This document shows, in pieces, positions 16,538 to 22,812 of a stretch of DNA of 35,312 nucleotides. The position numbers and the translations under genes are program-made. The DNA is taken from NCBI RefSeq assembly GCF_002204745.1, contig NZ_NIRR01000036.1, positions 1 through 35,312 of the forward strand, given 5' to 3'. The notes below the pieces were generated by a model. The model made no database searches and was not told the DNA's origin. It saw nothing but the letters and a program-made list of their open reading frames with translations. This DNA is from Hymenobacter amundsenii. Its GTDB lineage: Bacteria; Bacteroidota; Bacteroidia; Cytophagales; Hymenobacteraceae. Every line of letters starts with the position of its first letter. Position 1 is the stretch's first letter.

Positions 16538-16747
16538 CGAAACCGGCGGCCGGAAAAATGATGCGGGTAGCTTATTGCCGGGTTGGGGCCGACGTTGCGG
16601 CGCTGGCGTCGGCAGTACGGCGGGCGGCGCCGTTAGGGCCGTCGCCTGGCGCGGTGCGGGCTTGGTGGCCGTGTAGGTTGGGCAATGGCTGCGGCAAGAA
16701 ACAGCTCCCAACGAAAGTAAAGCACCAAATAGCAGAAGCTTTTTCAT
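16457..16747 (-). CDS. Small predicted lipoprotein, paralogue of the next gene
   Basis: 96 aa. The N-terminus MKKLLLFGALLSLGAVSC is a lipoprotein signal peptide with the lipobox cysteine at position 18, followed by RSHCPTYTATKP. A second small lipoprotein at 16935-17090 has the same layout (C, a few residues, then CPAY), so the two look like diverged tandem copies. The rest is Pro/Ala-rich and low in complexity. The last 27 codons lie antisense to the GmhB-like gene, so the C-terminal part of this frame may be an accidental extension or the result of a frameshift. Expected location: anchored in the outer membrane. Function unknown. Confidence 0.5.
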   Translation of the reverse strand: MKKLLLFGALLSLGAVSCRSHCPTYTATKPAPRQATALTAPPAVLPTPAPQRRPQPGNKLPASFFRPPVSLPTKPGAGAVTRGRNIGSQNQVGGGS

Positions 16748-16873
16748 GGGCAGAGAAGAGGGGGATGGGGTGAGCGAAAAGGGCAAGTCTGGCAACCGAA
16801 AAGCCGGTTGACTGCCTAACGATTCAGCACTCCAAAAATTATTCCACCTCTGTAGCCGATGCGCCGCAAGCTC

Positions 16874-16908
16874 AAAAAGGCTTCCCCACTGGTAGCGGAG
16901 AAGCCTTT
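16874..16908 (-). terminator. Terminator of the 51-aa lipoprotein gene
   Basis: AAAGGCTTC (16876-16884) pairs with GAAGCCTTT (16900-16908). On the minus strand the stem ends in a T5 run (16878 to 16874). It lies 27 bp after the stop of the gene at 16935. Confidence 0.7.
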
Positions 16909-16934
16909 CGGGTAGCGGCCGAAACCGGGAAAAT

Positions 16935-17090
16935 CTATTGCTGGGCGGTAGCTGGTGTGGCCTGGGCCATAATGGGCGACGACATGCGGTTGGCGTCTTT
17001 GGTGCTGCTGTAGGCTGGGCACTGGGCTTTCTTGTTGCACGAGCCCAGGCCGCAGGCGGCCACGCAAGCGAGAAGTAGTAATTTTTTCAT
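16935..17090 (-). CDS. 51-aa predicted lipoprotein
   Basis: A small gene, ATG at 17090 and TAG at 16935-16937. The protein starts MKKLLLLACVAACGLGSC, a lipoprotein signal with the lipobox GLGSC and the modified cysteine at 18. The mature part is only 34 residues (NKKAQCPAYSSTKDANRM and a Pro/Ala/Gln-rich end). The C-x5-C-P-A-Y pattern is shared with the lipoprotein at 16457-16747 (C-x3-C-P-T-Y). It has its own predicted promoter (17137-17167) and terminator (16874-16908), so it is a complete transcription unit, which strongly supports a real gene despite its size. The longer overlapping frame at 16816-17172 is its shadow. Function unknown; expected in the outer membrane. Confidence 0.75.
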   Translation of the reverse strand: MKKLLLLACVAACGLGSCNKKAQCPAYSSTKDANRMSSPIMAQATPATAQQ

Positions 17091-17136
17091 ACGGGTAAAA
17101 AAAGTGAGGGGCCGGGCCCGCGGTACATGGAGGGCG

Positions 17137-17167
17137 TAAAGGTAACGTGTCCGGCAACACCTTGCAA
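17137..17167 (-). promoter_or_regulatory. Predicted promoter of the 51-aa lipoprotein gene
   Basis: Minus strand: TACCTTTA (17144 to 17137) is a -7 box with one mismatch, and a TTG at 17167-17165 is spaced 20 bp upstream. The leader would be about 40 nt. Confidence 0.5.
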
Positions 17168-17210
17168 CTCAATTGCTCCCCTTAAAGCGCAAGGAAACCT
17201 TATTTACCCG

Positions 17211-17244
17211 AAAAGCGGGTACCCCGGCCGGAGCACCCACTTTT
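17211..17244 (-). terminator. Terminator of speA
   Basis: The 34 bases are self-complementary over 17 pairs. All three imperfect pairs become G-U wobbles if the RNA is the minus-strand copy, so the hairpin belongs to speA, whose stop lies 58 bp upstream. The stem ends in T4. Confidence 0.6.
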
Positions 17245-17301
17245 CAGGCGGAAAAAAGTAATTGCTTGATTTGGTTATTTTTGAATTATTTCAATATTTG
17301 C

Positions 17302-18705
17302 TTACACCTCATAGCCCAGAATGCGCAGCATCGACTCGCCGGTTTGCTCCTCGGCAAACACGCGGTCGGTGAGCGTGCCGTCGGCGTCGCGGTCGAGAAT
17401 CACGATTTTGGGAGCCGGAATCAGGCAGTGCTTTACGCCGCCGTAGCCCGAGAGGCTTTCCTGGTAAGCACCCGTGTGGAAGAAGCCCACGTAAAGCGGC
17501 TCCTTATCGGTGGCGGGCTTGCGCTCGGGCAGGAACACTTGGTAGATGTGCTTTTCGGCGTTGTAGTAATCCTGCGAGTCGCAGGTGAGGCCGCCGAGCT
17601 GGATTTTCTTGTAGCGCTTGTCCCAGCCGTTGAGGGCCAGCATGATGAAGCGCTGGTTCAGGGCCCAGGTATCGGGCAGGTTCGTGATGAACGAGCCGTC
17701 AATCATGTACCAGAGCTCCTTATCATTCTGGAGCTTCTCATCCAGAATTGAATAGATGGTCGCCCCCGACTCGCCGACCGTGAAGATGCCGAACTCGGTG
17801 AAAATATCCGGCTCCGGCACGCCTTCCTCGTCGCAGATGCGCTTGATGGTGCGCAGTACTTCCTCAATCATGTAGGGGTAATCGTACTCCTTCTGAATGG
17901 AAGTTTGGATGGGCAGGCCGCCGCCGATGTCGAGGGTAGTGAGCGTGGGGCAGACCTTGCGCAGCTCGCAGTACTGGTGCACAAACCGGCTCAGCTCCGA
18001 CCAGTAGTAGCTCGTGTCCTTGATGCCGGTGTTGATGAAGTAGTGCAGCATCGAGAGCTCGAAGCGCGGGTCGTCCTTGATTTTACTCTCGTAGAGCGCC
18101 ACCGAATCGGAATACCGAATGCCCAGGCGGGAGGTGTAGAACTGGAAGCGCGGCTCCTCGTCGGAGGCCAGGCGCATGCCCACGCGGCACTTTTCGCGCA
18201 CGTTATCGTGGTAGTAATCCACCTCATTGGGCGAGTCGAGGATGGGCATGCAGTTCACGAAGCCGTCGTTGATGAGGCGGGTGATTTCGTGCTTGTACTC
18301 CTCGGTTTTGAAGCCGTTGCAGATGATGAACGTGTCCTTCTTCACGCGGCCCTTGGCGTGCATGGCCCGGATGATGTTGGTATCGAACCACGACGAGGTT
18401 TCGATATGCACGTCGTTCTTGAGGGCTTCCTCCACCACGAAGCTGAAGTGCGAGGCCTTGGTGCAGTAGGCGTAGGAATACTTGCCCCGATAGCCGGTCT
18501 GCTCGATGCCGCGGGCGAACCAGGCCTGGGCCCGCTGAATCTGGGAGCTGATTTTGGGCAGGTAAGCGAGGCGTAGCGGCGTACCGTGCTTTTTCACGAG
18601 GGCCATCAGATCAATGCCTTCGAAGCGCAGCTCGTTGTTTTCGACCGTAAACTCGTCGGTCGGGAAGTCAAACGTCTGCGAGATGAGGTCGTGGTAGGTA
18701 TCCAT
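17302..18705 (-). CDS. speA: Biosynthetic arginine decarboxylase
   Basis: 467 aa, PLP-dependent, fold type III (alanine-racemase-like). It turns arginine into agmatine plus CO2, the first step of the agmatine route to putrescine and spermidine. Seen: the PLP lysine in YSYAYCTKASHF (K83), the glycine-rich phosphate-binding region in TLDIGGGLPIQ, and the C-terminal catalytic block GGLTCDSQDYY with its active-site Cys-Asp. It is shorter than the roughly 650-aa E. coli SpeA and matches the compact Bacteroidota form. The ATG at 18705 (MDTYHDL) lies 126 bp after a perfect -7 box at 18831-18838. It is divergent from an arginase gene, so two enzymes using arginine share one intergenic region. Confidence 0.93.
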   Translation of the reverse strand: MDTYHDLISQTFDFPTDEFTVENNELRFEGIDLMALVKKHGTPLRLAYLPKISSQIQRAQAWFARGIEQTGYRGKYSYAYCTKASHFSFVVEEALKNDVHIETSSWFDTNIIRAMHAKGRVKKDTFIICNGFKTEEYKHEITRLINDGFVNCMPILDSPNEVDYYHDNVREKCRVGMRLASDEEPRFQFYTSRLGIRYSDSVALYESKIKDDPRFELSMLHYFINTGIKDTSYYWSELSRFVHQYCELRKVCPTLTTLDIGGGLPIQTSIQKEYDYPYMIEEVLRTIKRICDEEGVPEPDIFTEFGIFTVGESGATIYSILDEKLQNDKELWYMIDGSFITNLPDTWALNQRFIMLALNGWDKRYKKIQLGGLTCDSQDYYNAEKHIYQVFLPERKPATDKEPLYVGFFHTGAYQESLSGYGGVKHCLIPAPKIVILDRDADGTLTDRVFAEEQTGESMLRILGYEV

Positions 18706-18732
18706 TGAGGGGTAAAAGGTCAGTTGTTAGCT

Positions 18733-18812
18733 GTTGGTTGTCAGTTGCTAGTTGTCGGTGGCCAGTATTGTTCTGGTTACTGCCAACCGATAACTAGCAA
18801 CTGACAATCAAC
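18733..18812. repeat. Inverted repeat in the speA leader
   Basis: 18733-18761 (GTTGGTTGTCAGTTGCTAGT...) and 18783-18812 are reverse complements apart from two wobble-type changes and one indel. The arms consist of short variations on CAGTTGCTAGTTGTC. The hairpin would form in the 5' leader of the speA mRNA. Confidence 0.7.
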
Positions 18813-18830
18813 TTTGCGAACTTGCATCCG

Positions 18831-18838
18831 CAAAGATA
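18831..18838 (-). promoter_or_regulatory. Predicted speA -7 box
   Basis: TATCTTTG on the minus strand matches the -7 consensus exactly. No good -33 element is visible. The resulting leader of about 120 nt contains the 18733-18812 hairpin. Confidence 0.5.
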
Positions 18839-18948
18839 CCCCGCTCGCGGGGTTTTGGTTGTGCTTTGTTCGTTGGTGGCGCCGGAGGGTCTGTGCGCGT
18901 CAAGCCTGAGGGGAGTTCCCACCCGCTCAATCGGCAAGCATTGAATAG

Positions 18949-19046
18949 GTAGAGGTGAGAAATGAGAAGGGAGAAGTGAGATGATTGGGTTTGAATAGCC
19001 CTAAACATCATCTCACCTCTCACCTCTCACCCCTCACATCTCCTAC
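18949..19046. repeat. Imperfect inverted repeat of GAGGTGAGA / TCTCACCTC units
   Basis: The left arm (18949-18985) is a purine-rich run of AGGTGAG-like units; the right arm (19007-19046) is its pyrimidine-rich complement made of CTCACCT units. With the hairpin at 18733-18812 it fills the 374-bp speA-arginase gap. I see no gene there. Confidence 0.6.
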
Positions 19047-19079
19047 TAACCACTCTAACCTCTTTTCTGCCAATGTAGT

Positions 19080-20054
19080 ATGCGACGCATTAAGCTTGTG
19101 GAAGTCCGCTCCGAACTCGGGGCCGGAACCCGGGGCGCCAGTATGGGCATCGACGCCCTGAAAGTAGCTTGCCTGAATAAGGGCTCCGATTACTTCCGAC
19201 GGTTCAACTCGGTTCAGGTGCCCGATCTGAACCACGTGCTCTTCGACCGGAATCATTTCCCGAACGCCCGGCACATCGATTCTATTTATACGGTGCAGAA
19301 GGCCATTGCCGGCACCGTAGAGCAAACCCTGCGCCTGGGGGAATTCCCGCTCGTGCTGGCCGGCGACCATAGTTCGGCCGCCGCCACCATTGCCGGCATC
19401 AAGGCTGCCTACCCCCACAAAACGCTGGGCGTGGTGTGGGTCGATGCCCACGCCGACATTCACTCGCCCTACACCACGCCCTCGGGCAACGTGCACGGCA
19501 TGCCGCTGTCCATCAGTCTCGGCGACGATAACCGCCAGTGCCAGCGCAACCAGCCCGAGCCGGAAACCGAGTTTTTCTGGCAGCGCCTCCAGGACCTGGG
19601 CGAACCCGGCCCCAAACTCACTCCCGAGCACCTCGTGTACGTGGTTGTGCGCGACACAGAAGCCGAGGAAAACGCTATTATTGAGCGCCTGGGCATCAAA
19701 AACTACAAGCTCGACGAAGTCAAGGACAAGGGCACCCGCCAGGTGGCCCGCGAAATCTACGAGCGCCTCCGCTTCTGCGACCTGGTGTACATTTCGTTTG
19801 ATGTGGACTCGCTGGATTCGCGCTTCAGCAAGGGCACCGGCACGCCCGTGGAGGAAGGCCTTAACGTGGAGGAAGCCATTAGCCTGTGCCGCGCGCTGCT
19901 CGAAAACGACCGGGTGGTGTGCTTTGAGATGGTGGAAATCAACCCGACCCTCGACTCGGAAAACACCATGGCCCAGAACGCCTTCGACATCCTGGAAGCC
20001 GCCACCGACGCCATCCAGAACCGCCTGCGTATGGACGAAGTAGTGAGCCGATAG
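19080..20054 (+). CDS. Arginase (ureohydrolase family)
   Basis: 324 aa. The two-manganese site of the ureohydrolases is complete: H97 in GDHS, D122-H124-D126 in DAHADIH, and D241-D243 in SFDVDSLD. The substrate loop TTPSGNVHGMP (132-142) matches the TSGNLHG loop by which arginases hold the amino-acid end of arginine; agmatinases lack it. I therefore prefer arginase (arginine to ornithine plus urea) over agmatinase, although the divergent speA makes agmatinase tempting. The C-terminal GTGTPVEEGLN is the conserved loop following the metal ligands. ATG 19080 is the only sensible start. An inverted repeat at 20061-20118 lies just after the stop. Confidence 0.85.
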   Translation: MRRIKLVEVRSELGAGTRGASMGIDALKVACLNKGSDYFRRFNSVQVPDLNHVLFDRNHFPNARHIDSIYTVQKAIAGTVEQTLRLGEFPLVLAGDHSSAAATIAGIKAAYPHKTLGVVWVDAHADIHSPYTTPSGNVHGMPLSISLGDDNRQCQRNQPEPETEFFWQRLQDLGEPGPKLTPEHLVYVVVRDTEAEENAIIERLGIKNYKLDEVKDKGTRQVAREIYERLRFCDLVYISFDVDSLDSRFSKGTGTPVEEGLNVEEAISLCRALLENDRVVCFEMVEINPTLDSENTMAQNAFDILEAATDAIQNRLRMDEVVSR

Positions 20055-20060
20055 CGGTAA

Positions 20061-20118
20061 ATGCGTAACTCGGTGAATGCGTGACCCGTTCTTTTCACTC
20101 ATTCACCGAGTCACGCAT
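20061..20118 (+). terminator. Hairpin after the arginase gene
   Basis: 20061-20079 and 20100-20118 are reverse complements with one mismatch in 19. There is no long T-run after it, so it could be a repeat element as much as a terminator. It ends 7 bp before the kaiC -7 box. Confidence 0.5.
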
Positions 20119-20124
20119 TCAGTC

Positions 20125-20132
20125 TATCTTGC
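20125..20132 (+). promoter_or_regulatory. Predicted promoter -7 box of the kai cluster
   Basis: TATCTTGC is close to the -7 consensus and lies 16 bp before the kaiC ATG, so the leader would be very short. No clear -33 element. Confidence 0.4.
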
Positions 20133-20147
20133 GACAAACTGCCTCTT

Positions 20148-21884
20148 ATGTCCCGAAGCCCGCTTCCCCGTATTGCCGTGCTATCCCAGTTGCCCAAAGC
20201 CCTTACCGGAATTGACGGCCTCGATGAAATAACGGAAGGCGGCCTGCCTCAGGGCCGGCCCACGCTGGTATGCGGCAGCGCGGGCTGCGGTAAAACGCTG
20301 CTCGGCGTAGAGTTTCTGGTGCGCGGCATCCTCGACTACGACGAGCCGGGTGTGCTCATGACGTTCGAGGAAACGGCCGCCGAACTGACCGCCAACGTAG
20401 CCTCGCTGGGCTTCGATCTGGTCCAGCTGCAAACCGATAAAAAGCTGCGCCTCGACCACGTACATGTCGACCGCTCGGAAATTGATGAAGCCGGCGAGTA
20501 CGACCTCGAAGGCCTCTTTATCCGGCTGGGCTATGCCATCGATACCATCGGGGCCAAGCGGGTGGTGCTCGATACCATCGAGTCGCTGTTTTCGGGTTTC
20601 CCGAACGAAGCCGTGCTGCGCTCCGAAATCCGGCGGCTGTTCCGCTGGCTCAAAGACAAGGGCGTGACCACCGTCATCACGGCGGAGCGGGGTGATGGTA
20701 CGCTCACGCGCCAGGGCCTGGAGGAGTACGTGTCGGACTGCGTAATCCTGCTCGATAACCGCGTGATTGACCAGATTACGACCCGTCGCCTGCGCATTGT
20801 GAAGTACCGCGGCAGCACCCACGGCACCAACGAGTATCCCTACATCATCACCGAAGAAGGGATTTCGGTGCTGCCCGTTACGTCGCTCAAGCTGGAGCAC
20901 TCGGTGTCCAATGAAATCGTTTCGACCGGCGTGGCCGACCTCGATGCCATGTTCATGCGTGGTGGCCTGTACCGGGGTAGCAGCGTACTGGTAACGGGCA
21001 CGGCGGGCACAGCCAAAACCACGCTCGGCGCGGCCTTCGCCCTCGAAGCCTGCCGCCGGGGCGAGCGGTGCCTGATTTTCGCCTTCGAAGAGTCGCCGGC
21101 CCAGCTGCTGCGCAACATGGCCTCGGTGGGCCTCGACTTGGCACCGTTTGTAGAAAGCGGCCAGTTGCTGATTGAAGCCAGCCGCCCCACTATCAGCGGG
21201 CTGGAGCGCCATTTGGTGACGGTCCACAAGCTTATCGGCCGGTTTAAGCCCCAAAGCGTGGTTATCGACCCCATCAGCAACCTCGTATCGGTGGGCAGCA
21301 TCTCGGAGGTGAGCAGTATGCTCACCCGGCTGGTTGATTTTCTGAAGGTGGAAGGCATTACGGCCCTGTTTACCGCCTTAATTGGCAGCAGCCACGGCCA
21401 AGAAATGGGAGAAGACGGAATCTCCTCGCTCGTTGACGTCTGGATTCACGTGCGCGACCTGGAGGGGATAGGCGAGCGTAACCGGGGCGTGAGTATCCTG
21501 AAGGCCCGGGGCATGGCCCATTCCAACCAGGTGCGCGAGTTCGTGGTCACGGCCCAGGGTATCCGGCTGCTCGATGTGCTGGTGGGTCCGGCGGGCATTA
21601 TCACTGGGGCCAGCCGCCTCGCCCAGGGCATGCAGGAGCAAGCCCAGGCGCTGGCCGACCAGCAGGAAACGGAGCGCCGCGACCGGGAGCTGGAGCGCAA
21701 ACGTCGGGTGCTGGAAGCCACCATTGCCAACCTGCGCACCGAGTTTGAGTCGGTGGAGGAGGAGCTGCGCCGGGTGATGTCGGAGGAGGAGGAGCGCCAG
21801 CTGACCCTGCGCCAAGACCGCCGGCAGCTGGGACAAAATTTTTCGACCCGTCCGGCTGCTGGCCCCAACGGTTCGGCGGAGTAG
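20148..21884 (+). CDS. kaiC: KaiC-like double-ATPase protein
   Basis: 578 aa, two RecA-like domains in tandem. CI: Walker A GSAGCGKT (43-50), catalytic pair E74-E75. CII: Walker A GTAGTAKT (284-291), where the last glycine before Lys is Ala, and catalytic pair E314-E315. The phosphosite pair (S431/T432 of cyanobacterial KaiC) aligns with S426-S427 in DGISSLVDVW, so phosphorylation looks possible. The cyanobacterial KaiA-binding tail is replaced by a charged, coiled-coil-like segment at about 493-562. In cyanobacteria KaiC is the autokinase/ATPase core of the circadian clock; KaiC homologues elsewhere are tied to stress or simple timers. It leads a cluster with two kaiB-like genes and a histidine kinase on the same strand; the kinase lies after a 180-bp gap. 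No kaiA is present. Confidence 0.9.
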   Translation: MSRSPLPRIAVLSQLPKALTGIDGLDEITEGGLPQGRPTLVCGSAGCGKTLLGVEFLVRGILDYDEPGVLMTFEETAAELTANVASLGFDLVQLQTDKKLRLDHVHVDRSEIDEAGEYDLEGLFIRLGYAIDTIGAKRVVLDTIESLFSGFPNEAVLRSEIRRLFRWLKDKGVTTVITAERGDGTLTRQGLEEYVSDCVILLDNRVIDQITTRRLRIVKYRGSTHGTNEYPYIITEEGISVLPVTSLKLEHSVSNEIVSTGVADLDAMFMRGGLYRGSSVLVTGTAGTAKTTLGAAFALEACRRGERCLIFAFEESPAQLLRNMASVGLDLAPFVESGQLLIEASRPTISGLERHLVTVHKLIGRFKPQSVVIDPISNLVSVGSISEVSSMLTRLVDFLKVEGITALFTALIGSSHGQEMGEDGISSLVDVWIHVRDLEGIGERNRGVSILKARGMAHSNQVREFVVTAQGIRLLDVLVGPAGIITGASRLAQGMQEQAQALADQQETERRDRELERKRRVLEATIANLRTEFESVEEELRRVMSEEEERQLTLRQDRRQLGQNFSTRPAAGPNGSAE

Positions 21885-22024
21885 CCCGTACGTTGAGGAG
21901 CCGGCCCCTCCCGGGGCCCGGCGCAGTCCATCAATCAATCCAAATTAACACAACCCGCGAGGGGAAGTGCGGAGTGTTACCGCTCCAGACTAACGCCGCC
22001 GCCGGGTATTCAAGCAGAGCAACC

Positions 22025-22315
22025 ATGGACGAGGAAATGTGGGAATTGCGCCTGTATGTAGCTGGCCAGACGGTGAAATCGGTGACGGCCCTGGCCAACC
22101 TGAAAAAGTACTGCGAGGAGCACCTGAAGGGCCGCTACCGGCTCGAAGTGGTGGATCTGCTGCTGAACCCGCAGCTGGCTGAAGGAGACCAGATTCTGGC
22201 CATCCCGACGCTGGTGCGCAAGGTGCCCTCGCCCATCCGCAAGGTTATCGGTGACCTCTCGAACCACGAGCGCGTGCTGGTGGGCCTCGATCTGCGGGCC
22301 CTCGACGCCTACTAA
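22025..22315 (+). CDS. kaiB: KaiB
   Basis: 96 aa, thioredoxin-like fold. It is the more typical of the two copies: LRLYVAGQTVKSVTALANLKK, VVDLLLNPQLAEGDQILAIP, then PTLVRK and IGDLSNHERVLVGLDL match classical KaiB closely. In the cyanobacterial clock, KaiB refolds and binds the KaiC CI ring at night. ATG 22025 is chosen because MDEEMWELRLYV is the usual length before the first strand; the frame is open back to 21893, but that part reads as non-coding. It lies 140 bp after kaiC and 11 bp before the second kaiB. Confidence 0.92.
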   Translation: MDEEMWELRLYVAGQTVKSVTALANLKKYCEEHLKGRYRLEVVDLLLNPQLAEGDQILAIPTLVRKVPSPIRKVIGDLSNHERVLVGLDLRALDAY

Positions 22316-22326
22316 GCGCGCTGCTC

Positions 22327-22632
22327 ATGGACGACTTGCTGCCCGCCGATACAACCCCTGCCCCCGAGTATGTGCTGGAGCTCTACATTACCGGTGCCAC
22401 GCCCAACTCCACGCGGGCCGTGCGCAACCTCAAAGACATCTGCGAACGGTACCTGGCCGGGCGCTACGAGCTGCTGATTATCGACATTTATCAGCAGCCC
22501 GAGCTGGCCCAGCAGGCCCAGATCATTGCCGCGCCCACGCTGGTAAAAAAGCGTCCGGGGCTCATCCGCTGGCTGGTCGGCGACTTGTCGGACCGCCCGC
22601 GGGTGCTGCGCCTGCTGGGCCTGGAAGCCTAA
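22327..22632 (+). CDS. Second KaiB-like protein
   Basis: 101 aa. It has the same thioredoxin-like layout as the first copy (YVLELYITGATPNSTRAVRN, IIDIYQQPELAQQAQIIAAP, PTLVKKRPGLIRWLVGDLSD) but has diverged: the NPQLAE motif is QQPELAQ and the IGDLSN turn is VGDLSD. Tandem kaiB-like genes after kaiC suggest duplication and specialisation, one copy perhaps acting on KaiC and the other linking to the kinase downstream, as the KaiB-like domain of SasA does in cyanobacteria. That is inference. It starts 11 bp after the first kaiB, so the two are co-transcribed. Confidence 0.88.
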   Translation: MDDLLPADTTPAPEYVLELYITGATPNSTRAVRNLKDICERYLAGRYELLIIDIYQQPELAQQAQIIAAPTLVKKRPGLIRWLVGDLSDRPRVLRLLGLEA

Positions 22633-22680
22633 TAGCCAGTTGAATACATGGGTAATGGTTGGTATTGGTAAAAAGAACTC

Positions 22681-22712
22681 CATCCTGAGCGGAGCCAAGC
22701 ATTTCTGCCGTA
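22681..22712. repeat. Single copy of the CATCCTGAGCG repeat family
   Basis: CATCCTGAGCGGAGCCAAGC followed by ATTTCTGCCG resembles the units at 29935-29969 and 27183-27239. No strong inverted partner is seen nearby, so this is a lone half-unit in the 180-bp gap before the kinase gene, which otherwise shows nothing. Confidence 0.5.
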
Positions 22713-22812
22713 GAAGTAAGCTCAACCATAGCCACAACCCTGTGGCACAGGTACTTCGGCCGTTCCCCTGCCCAGTATTGCGTACCATTATGCCAAGCAT
22801 CAACAACGCCTT

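Noticed and set aside
16816..17172. 118-aa minus-strand frame over the small lipoprotein
   Set aside because: Overlapping frame with no signal peptide or domain features; the 51-aa lipoprotein frame fits the promoter and terminator better.
19080..20054. Calling the ureohydrolase agmatinase (speB) because speA is its neighbour
   Set aside because: The TTPSGNVHGMP loop is of the arginase type; neighbourhood alone is weaker evidence.
19020..20102. 360-aa minus-strand frame opposite arginase
   Set aside because: It mirrors the whole arginase gene; arginase carries all metal ligands, and the antisense frame shows no family features.
20148..21884. RadA or DnaB-type single-domain RecA protein
   Set aside because: Two complete KaiC-type domains with paired catalytic Glu, followed by two KaiB genes, leave little doubt.
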